From Chitinophagales bacterium (lineage in GTDB: Bacteria > Bacteroidota > Bacteroidia > Chitinophagales > LD1): 64,000 nucleotides of DNA. The DNA lies in the NCBI GenBank assembly GCA_016786765.1, contig JAEUUZ010000003.1:248001-312000 (forward strand), in the 5' to 3' direction. Below the pieces are notes generated by a model. That model searched no databases, was not told the origin of the DNA, and saw only the letters and a list, made by a program, of their open reading frames with translations. How positions within the stretch are numbered: the stretch's first letter is position 1; every line of letters starts with the position of its first letter. The translations under genes and the position numbers were made by a program. Positions 26,055 to 35,295 of this stretch are shown piece after piece.

Positions 26055-29000
26055 TTATTGTTTCATTACTTTAGCCACCATTGTTCCTTGTTGTGTGGTG
26101 ATTCGAACGTAATAAAAACCGGAAGCAAGTTCTGCTGTGTTTAACGTCATTACTTCCTCCTTCACGTTTTCATAACTGTTGTGTAATAGCACTTGTCCGC
26201 TGATGTTCACTATGTCAACAGTAATGTTTTCGGCCGTGTTGCAAGTGATTGCTAAGTTCAAAATGTTTTCAGTTGGATTAGGATAAATATCCAACTTGCC
26301 AATATTCTCAACAAGCGCAATGCCTATAGTACTTCCAACGGAAATAGCTTGTAGTGCCGTACAACCACTTTGATCGGTCACGGTAACTATATATTGTCCG
26401 GAATTCAAACCTGTAGCGGTTTGTGTTGTTTGTCCGTTGCTCCAAGTATATGTGTACGGACTAACACCGCCTATTGCAGTTACTGTAGCGGTTCCATTGT
26501 TTGTAAGATTTGTGGTAGCGGTGCTTGTTGCAGTTACGGTAAGTAATGAACTTCCGGCAACAGTAAAATTGCCCGTAGCCGAACAACCATTCGAAACGGC
26601 TGTAACGGTGTATGTGCCGGCCGACAAGTTCGTAATGGCCGGTGTTGTAGCGCCAGTGTTCCATATATAGGTATAGGTGCTTCCTCCACTCGCAGTTACT
26701 GTTACTGAACCATTGTTTTTACCACATGAAGTGCTTGTTCCGGTTGTGTTTACAGAAATGCCGTTTGGAGCAGTAACCGTGTAGCTTGCAGAAGCACTGC
26801 AACCATTTGAAAAAGCGGTAACAGTGTAGTTGCCCGTTCCCAATCCGCTGATCGTAGCTGTTGTTCCTCCATTGCTCCATGCATAGGTATAGGTCAACCC
26901 TCCTGATCCTGCAGCAGATGCAGTTCCGTCTGTAGCTGTGCAAGAAGAAGTAGCTGTTCCGGCTGTTGAAACCGCAATACCAAAACTACCTGTAATCGTT
27001 TGAGTAGCTGTGGCTGTGCATAACCCTGAAGTAACGGTAACATCGTAGGTGCCCGGTGCCAATCCGTTAATGTTGGCAGTAGTTTCCCCGTTGCTCCAAG
27101 CATAAGTGTATGCCGAACCTCCTGAAGCAGTAACAAGAGCAGTACCATTGGTAAATCCGCATGTGGTATTATTTCCTGAGGTGGAGGCGGTAATTCCATT
27201 TGGTGAAGTAACAGTATAAGATGCAGTAGCACTACAGCCATTAGAGAGTACTGTTACCGTGTAGACTCCGTCTTGAAGTCCTGTGATAGCAGCTGTTGTA
27301 GCTCCGTTGCTCCATGTGAAGGTGTAATTTGAACCACCTGCAGGAGTAGCGGTTGCTGTTCCATCGTTGGTGCCACAACCTGTTGCAGGGGTTCCTGAAG
27401 CCGTTGCTGTGATACCATTTGGGGCTGTTACTGTATAACTTGCCGTGGCGCTACAACCATTCGACAAAACGGTTACCGTATAGGTGCCGGCTTGAAGTCC
27501 TGTAATAGCTTGCGATGTGCCCCCATTGCTCCAAGTATAGGTGTAGTTGGATCCACCACTCGGTAGTACTGCTGCTGCTCCATCGTTCGTGCCACAGCCT
27601 GTTGCCGCAGTTCCATTCGCAGAAGCTGTGATGCCATTCGGAGCTGTAACCGTGTACGATGCAGAGGCGCTGCAACCATTCGATAACGCGGTTACGGTAT
27701 AGGTGCCGGCTTGAAGTCCAGTAATGGTTTGTGATGTAGCTCCATTGCTCCAAGTATAGGTGTAGGTTGTTCCACCGGAAGGATTAGCGGTTGCTGTTCC
27801 ATCGTTCGTGCCGCAGCCTGTTGCCGCAGTACCTGTTGCCGTTGTGCTGATATTTCCGGATGAAGTTACTACTCTGCTAGCCGAAACGGAGCAGCCATTT
27901 GATGTTACGGTTACGGTATAGGTGCCGGCCGAAAGACCTGAAATTGTTGCCGTTGAGCCGCCATTGCTCCATGCATACGCATAGGTTGTTCCACCTGAAG
28001 GCGTTGCCGTTGCTGTTCCGTTGCTTTGTCCGCAAGTAGCCGCATTCCCTGAAGTGGTTGCTGTTATTCCGTTTGGTGCACTCACAGTAAAGGTTGCCGT
28101 TGCAGTACAGCTGTTCGAAGTTACGGTTACCGTGTAATTGCCTGATGATAGACCGGTAATGCTTGCTGTTGTTCCACCATTGCTCCAAGCGTAGGTATAG
28201 GTTGTTCCTCCGGCAGGCGTAGCAGTGGCAGTTCCATCGTTGGTGCCGCACGCTGAAGTTGCAGTGCCTGTGGCCGTTGCAGTAATGCCTGTGCTGGTGG
28301 CAACTGTTCTTGTTGCCGTTACGGTACATGTGCCTGACGTAACTGTTACGGTGTATGTTCCGGCTGCTAAGCCTGTGATAGTAGCCGTTGTGCCACTGTT
28401 ACTCCAAGCATAAGTGTAGGTTGTTCCGCCTGAGGGCGAAACGGTTGCGGTACCGTTGTTCTGGCCGCAAGTAGTACCATTGCCCGAAGTGGTTGCGGTA
28501 AGATTACATGCGCTTGTACAAGCAGTTAATTGACTGTTCAATAACGAAGATCTTCCTGCATAGGGATTGCCATTAACTGTTATTGGTGTGCCTTGTACTA
28601 CATTGCGCATAACGTTCACTTGTCCGGTTGTAAATGTGGAGTAGCAGGCATCATCGTCTATGTAATCCATATAGTCGCAATACATAGATTGTACACCACT
28701 ACACGATGTAGGAGGCACACCGCTCGAGCACGAAAAACTCGTGTTGCTGGAAGTGGGTCCTTGTTGGAGTGGTGTGTCTGCAATGCCGTCATCATCAGTA
28801 CATACGTGATTACTAGGAGTTTCTCCCCAAGTATGCGGTAAGCCCAAATAGTGCCCGGTTTCATGCGTTAAAGCTCTGCAATCGCCCGATACCCCTGAAA
28901 AAGACGGAGATCCAAACCAACGGTAGTCAATAACAACCCCATCTACATCTGATCCTACCGCCCCAAATGTTGGCAAATAGGCATAGCCCAAGGTTCCACC

Positions 29001-29582
29001 AAAGGCATTTGTGCCGGGGATGGCCAACGTCCAAATGTTTAAATATTTTGTGGCATCCCAAGTTGTTAGTGGCTTAATATTGGTTTCTATGTCGTTAGTG
29101 CTGACAGGATTTGCAAATACTTGTCGGTCAATCCCCGTTGTTGTATTGCCATTGGGGTCTTTGGTGGCCAAGCAAAACTGAATTTCAGGGGTGCCTCTTA
29201 AACTTTGAAATACAGCAGGCGTTCCTGATGTCCAATTGGGGTTTTGCGACATGTAATCTCTGTTGAGAATTTGGATTTGGGCTTGAACCCTTGCATCGGT
29301 TAAGTTTCGGCCCGTACCCACAGCTTCAGTCGAAAGGTGAATAACGTGAACAACAACCGGAATGGTTAAAATAGAAGCTCTTCCGGCCGAGCGATGCGTG
29401 GAATAATATTGAATCACCTGTTTGAAATCGCTAAGCTCTTGTGCATACTGCGGATGCGTTAAACTATAGTTATATTCTACCTCATTCATTGCGCATTTTT
29501 CATTGGGAACATAACTGATTTGCGCTTGACTGAATTGAATAAGCATTGTGAACAGTACTAACGGTAAAAACTTCTTACACAT
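26055..29582 (-). CDS. M43 (pappalysin/cytophagalysin-type) metalloprotease with ten SprB-like repeats and T9SS domain
   Basis: 1175 residues. Signal peptide (FLPLVLFTMLIQFSQAQ), propeptide-like segment with ILTIPVVVHVIH, then the zinc metalloprotease domain with HETGHYLGLPH (H240, E241, H244, H250) and Met-turn region MDYIDDDACYSTF; this is the extended zinc motif of peptidase family M43. Residues about 358-1082 are ten consecutive ~73-residue SprB-like repeats (CG..NGTATATPSGG..YTYAWSNG.T...I.GL..GTYTVTV.SNGC). A T9SS sorting domain closes the protein (IYPNPTENILNL ... GFYYVRI). A secreted protease on a long repetitive stalk, probably at the cell surface. Single gene. Confidence 0.93.
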   Translation of the reverse strand: MCKKFLPLVLFTMLIQFSQAQISYVPNEKCAMNEVEYNYSLTHPQYAQELSDFKQVIQYYSTHRSAGRASILTIPVVVHVIHLSTEAVGTGRNLTDARVQAQIQILNRDYMSQNPNWTSGTPAVFQSLRGTPEIQFCLATKDPNGNTTTGIDRQVFANPVSTNDIETNIKPLTTWDATKYLNIWTLAIPGTNAFGGTLGYAYLPTFGAVGSDVDGVVIDYRWFGSPSFSGVSGDCRALTHETGHYLGLPHTWGETPSNHVCTDDDGIADTPLQQGPTSSNTSFSCSSGVPPTSCSGVQSMYCDYMDYIDDDACYSTFTTGQVNVMRNVVQGTPITVNGNPYAGRSSLLNSQLTACTSACNLTATTSGNGTTCGQNNGTATVSPSGGTTYTYAWSNSGTTATITGLAAGTYTVTVTSGTCTVTATRTVATSTGITATATGTATSACGTNDGTATATPAGGTTYTYAWSNGGTTASITGLSSGNYTVTVTSNSCTATATFTVSAPNGITATTSGNAATCGQSNGTATATPSGGTTYAYAWSNGGSTATISGLSAGTYTVTVTSNGCSVSASRVVTSSGNISTTATGTAATGCGTNDGTATANPSGGTTYTYTWSNGATSQTITGLQAGTYTVTALSNGCSASASYTVTAPNGITASANGTAATGCGTNDGAAAVLPSGGSNYTYTWSNGGTSQAITGLQAGTYTVTVLSNGCSATASYTVTAPNGITATASGTPATGCGTNDGTATATPAGGSNYTFTWSNGATTAAITGLQDGVYTVTVLSNGCSATASYTVTSPNGITASTSGNNTTCGFTNGTALVTASGGSAYTYAWSNGETTANINGLAPGTYDVTVTSGLCTATATQTITGSFGIAVSTAGTATSSCTATDGTASAAGSGGLTYTYAWSNGGTTATISGLGTGNYTVTAFSNGCSASASYTVTAPNGISVNTTGTSTSCGKNNGSVTVTASGGSTYTYIWNTGATTPAITNLSAGTYTVTAVSNGCSATGNFTVAGSSLLTVTATSTATTNLTNNGTATVTAIGGVSPYTYTWSNGQTTQTATGLNSGQYIVTVTDQSGCTALQAISVGSTIGIALVENIGKLDIYPNPTENILNLAITCNTAENITVDIVNISGQVLLHNSYENVKEEVMTLNTAELASGFYYVRITTQQGTMVAKVMKQ
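26335..28515 (-). repeat. Ten tandem ~219-bp coding repeats (SprB-like)
   Basis: The repeat array inside the metalloprotease gene. Units are about 72-74 codons long, each with a central YTYAWSNG-type core and a Cys near the start and one near the end. Neighbouring units 4-6 are the most alike, as expected from recent internal duplication. Long antisense frames rich in Val arise from the Thr/Ala-rich code and are not genes. Confidence 0.9.
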
Positions 29583-29656
29583 AGATTTTTAAAATTGGTT
29601 TACGCTACAATAAGCAGATAACGAATCTAATAAAAATGTGCAAAAATCAGCGTGTG

Positions 29657-30250
29657 CTATCCGGTTTTCAACCATCCGGTGATACTCATCCGCGGAACAT
29701 TGGTTTTCAGTACCTCATGGAGTAGTTCATTGCTCTTAAAAAAAACGAGTTTGCCGTTTTCCGGAGATATTCGCTGTTGGGCCTTTTCCTGATAAATGCA
29801 CAGCTCTCCACCATCGGTTTTTTGCCAATTGGTGTTGAGATACATGATCATCGAATATTGCCGACAGTCATTGTTGCGAAATTGATCGAAGTGTTTTTTG
29901 TAAAAGCTGCCTTTTTCGTAAAGGGTGTAATGAAATTCGTAATCAGTAATACCAGTGTAGCATGTGGTATTAAGAAATAACACAAACGCATCCATAAGCT
30001 TGAAAAATTCATGTTCAAAGGCATTGTTGTGGGAGCGGTCGAGCCAGTAAATGCTATCGCTTCTATTGTTTTGATCTTGATGAACAGCAGCGCTGTTGCC
30101 GGTTCCGGCCTCGTGGAATTTATTTTCCGCAAACGCTGTTATTAGATTTTCTTTTAGATGAAAGGCTAATTCCGGGGATAAAAAGTGCTCGGCAATACCT
30201 ACTTTATCGCGAATGAAATCGGTAATGAGCGCCTCAAAAAGTTGTTCCAA
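29657..30250 (-). CDS. 2OG-Fe(II) dioxygenase (prolyl-4-hydroxylase-like)
   Basis: 197 residues, cytoplasmic. The double-stranded beta-helix iron site is visible: H120-x-D122 in YKKHFDQF, H178 in NELLHEVL, and the 2-oxoglutarate-binding Arg about ten residues on in PRMSITGWLK. Upstream are FHYTLYEKGSFYKKHFD and MIMYLNTNW.. DGGELCIY, typical of the P4H-like subfamily that hydroxylates proteins or small molecules. It lies about 70 bases downstream of iaaA on the same strand, so it may be co-transcribed with cphB-iaaA; no role in cyanophycin metabolism is known to me. Substrate unknown. Confidence 0.88.
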   Translation of the reverse strand: MEQLFEALITDFIRDKVGIAEHFLSPELAFHLKENLITAFAENKFHEAGTGNSAAVHQDQNNRSDSIYWLDRSHNNAFEHEFFKLMDAFVLFLNTTCYTGITDYEFHYTLYEKGSFYKKHFDQFRNNDCRQYSMIMYLNTNWQKTDGGELCIYQEKAQQRISPENGKLVFFKSNELLHEVLKTNVPRMSITGWLKTG

Positions 30251-30320
30251 TGCATTAGCTTGAAATAGGGCAAATCACCGTATTTCAAGAAAGGTAAACT
30301 AAATAAAGGCAATAAACGAT

Positions 30321-31250
30321 TTATTGGTAAATCGCTACTATAGGCTCTTCTCCTTCTTTTACGAAGCCTCTGTACATTCCGGCAGAATTGAAGGGTAAAC
30401 ACAGGTTTCCATTTTTGTCGACTGCAATTAAGCCGCCTTCGCCACCAATGGCTTTTAGTTTTTGTTGTACAACCATTTCGCAGGCCTCTTCCAGTGAGCA
30501 GTTTTTGTATTCCATCAAGCAAGAAACATCGTAGGCCACTACTTCTTTCATAAAATACTCGCCATGTCCAGTGCAGGAAATGGCACAAGTATTATTATTT
30601 GCATAGGTTCCAACACCAATGATAGGTGTATCGCCAACGCGTCCGAATTTTTTATTGGTCATTCCTCCGGTAGAAGTAGCGGCTGCTAAATTCCCTGATC
30701 GATCAATCGCTACAGCACCAACGGTACCGAATTTCTTCTCTTTGTTTTCACTGTGATCGAGTTGCATTTTATCTTCAGCCTTGGCCTGTAACCATTGTTC
30801 GTGGCGGAATGCATCGAAAAAATAGTCGTCTGATTCCATCGCAAAATGGTTTGCTTTGGCGAAGGCTTCAGCCCCCTGACCAATCAACAATACGTGCTCT
30901 GTTTTTTCCATCACGGCACGTGCCAACGCTACCGGGTTTTTTACGCCACTTACACCTGCCACTGCACCGCAACGTTTATCGGAGCCGTTCATTATGGCTG
31001 CATCCATTTCATGTCCGCCCGCAGCGTTAAATACAGCACCTTTGCCGGCATTGAACAACGGACAATCTTCTAACACTTTCACTGCTGCTTCTACGGCATC
31101 CAAACTAGAGCCGTTAGCGGCTAAGATTTTTTCTCCGGCTAATATCGCATCACGCAAAGCGCTTTTGTAGGCGACTTCTTTTTCCGGTGTAAGCAAATGC
31201 GGAAGAATGGTGCCTGCTCCTCCGTGAACAGCTATAGCAAAGGGTTTCAT
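30321..31250 (-). CDS. iaaA: Isoaspartyl peptidase / L-asparaginase (Ntn-hydrolase)
   Basis: 309 residues. Made as a precursor that cleaves itself before the nucleophilic threonine, here T176 in FGTVGAVAID; substrate-binding landmarks are AVHGGAGTI at the start, GKGAVFNAAGGHEMDAAIM, and TSTGGMTNKKFGRVGDTPIIG. The enzyme hydrolyses beta-aspartyl dipeptides, including the beta-Asp-Arg released from cyanophycin, to aspartate and arginine. Its start overlaps the cphB stop by 4 bases (ATGA), so it is translated with cphB; cphA diverges from the pair. This context makes the cyanophycin role likely. Cytoplasmic. Confidence 0.94.
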   Translation of the reverse strand: MKPFAIAVHGGAGTILPHLLTPEKEVAYKSALRDAILAGEKILAANGSSLDAVEAAVKVLEDCPLFNAGKGAVFNAAGGHEMDAAIMNGSDKRCGAVAGVSGVKNPVALARAVMEKTEHVLLIGQGAEAFAKANHFAMESDDYFFDAFRHEQWLQAKAEDKMQLDHSENKEKKFGTVGAVAIDRSGNLAAATSTGGMTNKKFGRVGDTPIIGVGTYANNNTCAISCTGHGEYFMKEVVAYDVSCLMEYKNCSLEEACEMVVQQKLKAIGGEGGLIAVDKNGNLCLPFNSAGMYRGFVKEGEEPIVAIYQ

Positions 31251-32119
31251 GGGTTGATTTTATAGTGCGAATCCATTTCAAAGCTGTGTGTGTTAAGATC
31301 GTAGCGGTTGCTGTTTTCCATGATATGCACCACTAAGTTCTGTACAGAAAATGGGGAACCTTCTTCAATATCGGCAATGTTGCTTTGTTCGATTTGTCGT
31401 CCGTCAAATAAAAATACAGCGCCACTTCCAATCGTTTCGAACTGTGTTCCATTGGTGATAATTACGCCTGTATCTTCGCTTAAGCCAATGCCTAAGCAAG
31501 ATGGATTTGCCGCTACAGCCTGCGCCAATCGAGCAAATCGACCGCGTTTGTTGAAGTGCGAATCAATGATAACACCATCAATAAACGCCAATCCTGTTGT
31601 AATTTTTACTTCGCCTTTCAAGTGTGCACGTTCCGCATTGCCTTGATAAATCATGGTGCTGCTCATGGCCATCGCACCTGCGCTAGTTCCTGCAATTACA
31701 AAGTTTTCGTTTTGATAGCGTTTTTTCAAAATGTCTAAAAATTCGGTACCACCATAAATAGCGGTTAGTCGCAATTGATTTCCGCCTGAAAACATAATCG
31801 CATCGCAATCTTTCAACCGCTGAACTGTAGCCGAATCCATGGCTTGCTTGCGTTCGCGAACATCTAAAATGCCCACATTGGTGCATCCGATTTTGGTTAA
31901 CGCACTCAAATAGTTATCTCCCACTTCCACCGGAATAGAGGATGCTGTAGTCACCACTTCTATGCGTGCATCGAGCCGACCCACCTCTTTCACAAAGCGT
32001 TTCAGGATGCCCAATTCAAAAAAGTTAAGATTGTTACGTTCAACTACGCCAAGCTCTAAATCGGTGCCCTTATCTTCGGCTCCGCCAATCGGTATTAATT
32101 TCCCTTTAGGATTTTGCAT
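31247..32119 (-). CDS. cphB: Cyanophycinase
   Basis: 290 residues from the ATG at 32119; an in-frame Met 16 codons upstream (32167) adds a tail not expected for the family. A serine-type exopeptidase of the S51-like class that degrades cyanophycin to beta-Asp-Arg dipeptides. The catalytic serine is S146 in GTSAGAMAMS; also present are KGKLIPIGGAEDKG, FSGGNQLRL and FIDGVIIDSHFNKRGRFARL. The stop overlaps the iaaA start, and the gene diverges from cphA across a short intergenic region of 96 bases that must hold both promoters. Confidence 0.94.
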   Translation of the reverse strand: MQNPKGKLIPIGGAEDKGTDLELGVVERNNLNFFELGILKRFVKEVGRLDARIEVVTTASSIPVEVGDNYLSALTKIGCTNVGILDVRERKQAMDSATVQRLKDCDAIMFSGGNQLRLTAIYGGTEFLDILKKRYQNENFVIAGTSAGAMAMSSTMIYQGNAERAHLKGEVKITTGLAFIDGVIIDSHFNKRGRFARLAQAVAANPSCLGIGLSEDTGVIITNGTQFETIGSGAVFLFDGRQIEQSNIADIEEGSPFSVQNLVVHIMENSNRYDLNTHSFEMDSHYKINP

Positions 32120-32215
32120 AAGCAAATTTGTATTTTCTATTTTAAAATTCCATATTACAATATCCAATGTTGTGGAAAACAGTAGCTCAATTATAATCCT
32201 TAAAATAGTAAGTAG

Positions 32216-34867
32216 ATGAAGATTCTAGACATTAAAGTAATGAACGGCCCGAATTATTGGAGCGTGAAACGCCATAAGCTGATTGTAATGGTGTTAGATA
32301 TTGAAGAACTGGAACAACGCCCAACCAACCTCATTGATGGCTTTTCTGCTCGATTACAAGCTATGTTTCCGTCAATGCAAGGTCATCGTTGTTCGAAAGA
32401 GTATGAAGGCGGATTCTTTGAACGTGTAGAAGAAGGCACTTGGATGGGACATGTGATTGAACATATTGCCCTAGAAATTCAGACATTGGCGGGTATGGAT
32501 GTGGGTTTTGGCCGAACGCGCGAAACCAGCACTAGTGGAATTTACAATGTGGTGTTTACCTATATGGAAGCGAAAGTAGGTCGTTATGCGGCTGAGGCCA
32601 GTGTGGATATTGCGCAAGCCTTGATTGATAGTACCCCTATTGATTTACCTGCTATTATTCAGAAGTTGCGCGAAATGCGGGAAGTGGAGCGTTTGGGGCC
32701 GTCAACAGGTTCTATTGTGGATGAGGCTGTGAAACGAAAAATTCCGTTCATTCGATTGAATCGTCATTCGTTAGTGCAGTTGGGATATGGAATTAATCAG
32801 CGCAGAATTCAAGCAACTGTAGCCAGTACTACCAGCAACATTGCGGTAGAAATTGCTTGCGATAAAGAAGATACAAAGAACTTGCTGGAAGCCGCGCAAA
32901 TTCCGGTGCCTAAAGGAATCATTGTGTATGATGAAGAGGATTTGGAACGCGCGATTAAGAAGTTGGGTTATCCGTTAGTAACCAAGCCTATTGATGGGAA
33001 TCATGGCAAAGGCGCAACTACCGATTTGAAGAATTTGGAAGAAGCGAAAGCCGGATTTTATGCAGCAAAGAAATATTCGAAAGCAGTTATTTGCGAGCGT
33101 TTCATTGTGGGTCGCGATCATCGGGTGTTGGTAATTAACTATAAATTTGTAGCCGCTGCTTTGCGTACACCGGCCGCTGTTATTGGCGATGGGAAGTCTA
33201 CTATTCAACAACTCATCGATTTAGTAAATACGGATCCACGTAGAGGGTATGGACATGAAAAAACGTTGACGTCTATTAAGGTCGATGAATTCACTGAAAA
33301 CATTTTGCGTGATAGAAACTTCACACTCGAAACAGTGCTGGACAAAGACTATGAGCTTTGGTTGAAACCTACAGCTAACTTGAGCACCGGAGGAACAGCA
33401 ACAGACGTTACCGATACTGTGCATCCTTCCAATATTGTGATGGCAGAACGAATTGCGCGAATCATTGGATTAGATATTTGCGGTATAGATATTATGGCAC
33501 CCGATTTACGTGATCCGATTGCGGAGAACGGAGGTGCGGTGCTGGAAGTGAATGCTGCACCGGGTTTCAGAATGCACTTAGATCCTACATCCGGATTGCC
33601 AAGAAACGTTGCAGAACCAGTGATTGATATGCTCTACCCTCCCGGAAAAAGTGCGCGCATTCCTATTATCGCCATTACAGGTACGAACGGAAAAACAACC
33701 ACCACAAGACTTACAGCCCATATTGTAAAGCAAATGGGTAAGAAAGTAGGCTTCACTACTACAGAAGGTGTCTACATTCATAGCGAGAAATTAATGTCGG
33801 GCGATTGCACCGGACCTGTGAGTGCCGAGTTTGTGTTGAAAGATCCAACAGTAGAATTCGCAGTGCTGGAATCGGCTCGTGGCGGTATTTTGAGAGCTGG
33901 GTTAGGTTTTCATAATTGCAATATTGCTATTGTTACGAATATTGCGCCCGACCACTTAGGCTTGGGTGGAATTGATACGTTGGATCAATTAACGCGGGTA
34001 AAAGCAGTAGTGCCGAAGTCGGTGTTCCCCAATGGATATGCGATTTTGAATGCCGATGATAGACATGTGCTTTCGATGCGCGAAGAATTGGATTGTAAAA
34101 TTGCATTGTTCTCGTTGAATGAAAACAATTCGCATATTCAAGCGCACTGCGAAAAGGGCGGTATTGCTGCGGTGTACGAAAATGGCTATGTAACCATCAT
34201 GAAAGGAACATGGAAGATCCGTGTAGACAAAGTAACCAATATTCCGATTACGTTTGGCGGTAAAGCAGAGTTCAATATTGCCAACGTGTTGCCGGCAATC
34301 TTGGCAACATATCTTTCCGATTTCAAAATAGAAGATATTCGCTTGGCGCTTGAAACCTTTGTACCATCGCCTGTTCAGACACCTGGGCGTATGAATATTT
34401 TCCATTTCAAAAACTTTGCAGTAATGGCCGATTACGCCCACAATGCTCATGGAATGGAAGCTATAGGAAAGTTTGTACAGAAAATTGATGCGACAAAAAA
34501 AGTAGGTGTTATTGCCGGAGTAGGCGACAGACGTGATGAAGATACCATCGCATTGGGTGTTGAAGCCGCAAAAGTGTTCGATGAAATTATTATTCGTCAG
34601 GATAAAAACTTGCGCGGAAAATCAGAAGCAGAGATTATTGCGTTGTTAACGAAAGGCATTCACAGCGTAAAAAGTGATTTAAAAATTACATCTATTAAAA
34701 CCGAACGTGAAGCCATTGAGTATGCTATCCGCAATGCCATTAAAGGTTCGTTTGTGGTTATTATTAATGATGTTGTTGACAATGCACTCGGACAAATTCA
34801 AGAATTGAAAGAGGCAGAAGACAGCGGGAAAATTACCATTGACGGATTAAATGATTGGGTGATATAG
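32216..34867 (+). CDS. cphA: Cyanophycin synthetase
   Basis: 883 residues, full length. It polymerises aspartate and arginine into cyanophycin using ATP, without a ribosome. Three parts: an N-terminal domain (WMGHVIEHIALEIQTLAGMDVGFGRTRET), an ATP-grasp domain (about 220-470, KPIDGNHGKGATTDL, VLEVNAAPGFRMH) that adds arginine or aspartate in turn with the third, Mur-ligase-like domain (about 485-875, P-loop ITGTNGKTTTTR, YAHNAHGMEAI). Both active-site regions look intact, so an active polymerase is expected. It diverges from cphB-iaaA. Two bases after its stop lies a detached 3' fragment of a T9SS gene, and it has no terminator of its own before that fragment. Confidence 0.96.
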   Translation: MKILDIKVMNGPNYWSVKRHKLIVMVLDIEELEQRPTNLIDGFSARLQAMFPSMQGHRCSKEYEGGFFERVEEGTWMGHVIEHIALEIQTLAGMDVGFGRTRETSTSGIYNVVFTYMEAKVGRYAAEASVDIAQALIDSTPIDLPAIIQKLREMREVERLGPSTGSIVDEAVKRKIPFIRLNRHSLVQLGYGINQRRIQATVASTTSNIAVEIACDKEDTKNLLEAAQIPVPKGIIVYDEEDLERAIKKLGYPLVTKPIDGNHGKGATTDLKNLEEAKAGFYAAKKYSKAVICERFIVGRDHRVLVINYKFVAAALRTPAAVIGDGKSTIQQLIDLVNTDPRRGYGHEKTLTSIKVDEFTENILRDRNFTLETVLDKDYELWLKPTANLSTGGTATDVTDTVHPSNIVMAERIARIIGLDICGIDIMAPDLRDPIAENGGAVLEVNAAPGFRMHLDPTSGLPRNVAEPVIDMLYPPGKSARIPIIAITGTNGKTTTTRLTAHIVKQMGKKVGFTTTEGVYIHSEKLMSGDCTGPVSAEFVLKDPTVEFAVLESARGGILRAGLGFHNCNIAIVTNIAPDHLGLGGIDTLDQLTRVKAVVPKSVFPNGYAILNADDRHVLSMREELDCKIALFSLNENNSHIQAHCEKGGIAAVYENGYVTIMKGTWKIRVDKVTNIPITFGGKAEFNIANVLPAILATYLSDFKIEDIRLALETFVPSPVQTPGRMNIFHFKNFAVMADYAHNAHGMEAIGKFVQKIDATKKVGVIAGVGDRRDEDTIALGVEAAKVFDEIIIRQDKNLRGKSEAEIIALLTKGIHSVKSDLKITSIKTEREAIEYAIRNAIKGSFVVIINDVVDNALGQIQELKEAEDSGKITIDGLNDWVI

Positions 34868-34869
34868 CA

Positions 34870-35176
34870 GTTTATCGGCCGATAGTTGTGGAACGCGGAT
34901 AGTAAGCAGTGTTCGTTATAACAGTAACGAAACGCCAACCATAAGTTTGTATCCTAATCCGGCACACAACAACGTAAAACTAAAACTCGAGCAACTCAAC
35001 GGATTAGCGTATGTGCGCATTAGCTTTTACGCAGTAATAGGCACCAAGGTATTTGAAACCCGGATTGAAAAACACGAAACAGAAATCGCAACCAAAGACT
35101 GGGAAAGGGGCATTTATCTTTATCGAATAGAAGCCAGTGGAGGAATAGTGAAGAGTGGAAAATTGGTGGTGGAATA
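34870..35176 (+). repeat. Direct repeat, copy 1 (T9SS tail)
   Basis: Gapless match to 36578-36884, offset 1708 bases, eight mismatches. Both copies lie in the same direction, so recombination between them would delete most of the T9SS gene. Confidence 0.9.
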
Positions 35177-35177
35177 G
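34870..35177 (+). pseudogene. Detached 3' fragment of a T9SS-domain gene
   Basis: In the plus frame this reads SLSADSCGTRIVSSVRYNSN, then SLYPNPAHNNVKLKLEQLNG and on to a stop at 35175-35177: a T9SS sorting domain with no start codon or signal peptide of its own. It matches the last 307 bases of the gene at 35296-36885 without gaps, with eight base differences that I counted (about 97 percent). It begins two bases after the cphA stop codon. It is a leftover of a duplication or recombination and probably not translated as a functional protein. Confidence 0.85.
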
Positions 35178-35202
35178 TAGGCAATTGTAATAGACAAAAT
35201 AG

Positions 35203-35241
35203 ACAGAAAGACCATCTATAGCGGTGGTCTTTCTGTTTTTA
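35203..35241 (+). terminator. Terminator behind the T9SS fragment (and cphA)
   Basis: A 13-bp stem (35203-35215 with 35224-35236, one G-T pair), 8-base loop and T run. It is probably the functional terminator of cphA transcripts. Confidence 0.82.
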
Positions 35242-35257
35242 GGATTGTTTTAATGTG

Positions 35258-35265
35258 TATATTTG
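35258..35265 (+). promoter_or_regulatory. -7 element of the T9SS gene at 35296
   Basis: TATATTTG fits TAnnTTTG fully, 30 bases before the start codon. No good TTTG at the expected -33 distance. Confidence 0.42.
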
Positions 35266-35295
35266 GAATGTTAAGGTTAAACCCATCCCCAAAAG

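Noticed and set aside
28225-28413. Val/Ala-rich open frames on the plus strand opposite the metalloprotease (also 26437-26670)
   Set aside because: Antisense of Thr/Ala-rich repeats; biased composition, no start context, no homologous look.
26335-28515. Regular ~219-bp repeats that could suggest a CRISPR-like or satellite array
   Set aside because: The period equals whole codons, the frame is open on the minus strand and the units are SprB-like protein repeats.
34947-35177. 76-codon frame read as a separate small T9SS protein gene
   Set aside because: Starts at an internal TTG, lacks a signal peptide and is the copied tail of the neighbouring gene; listed as a gene fragment instead.
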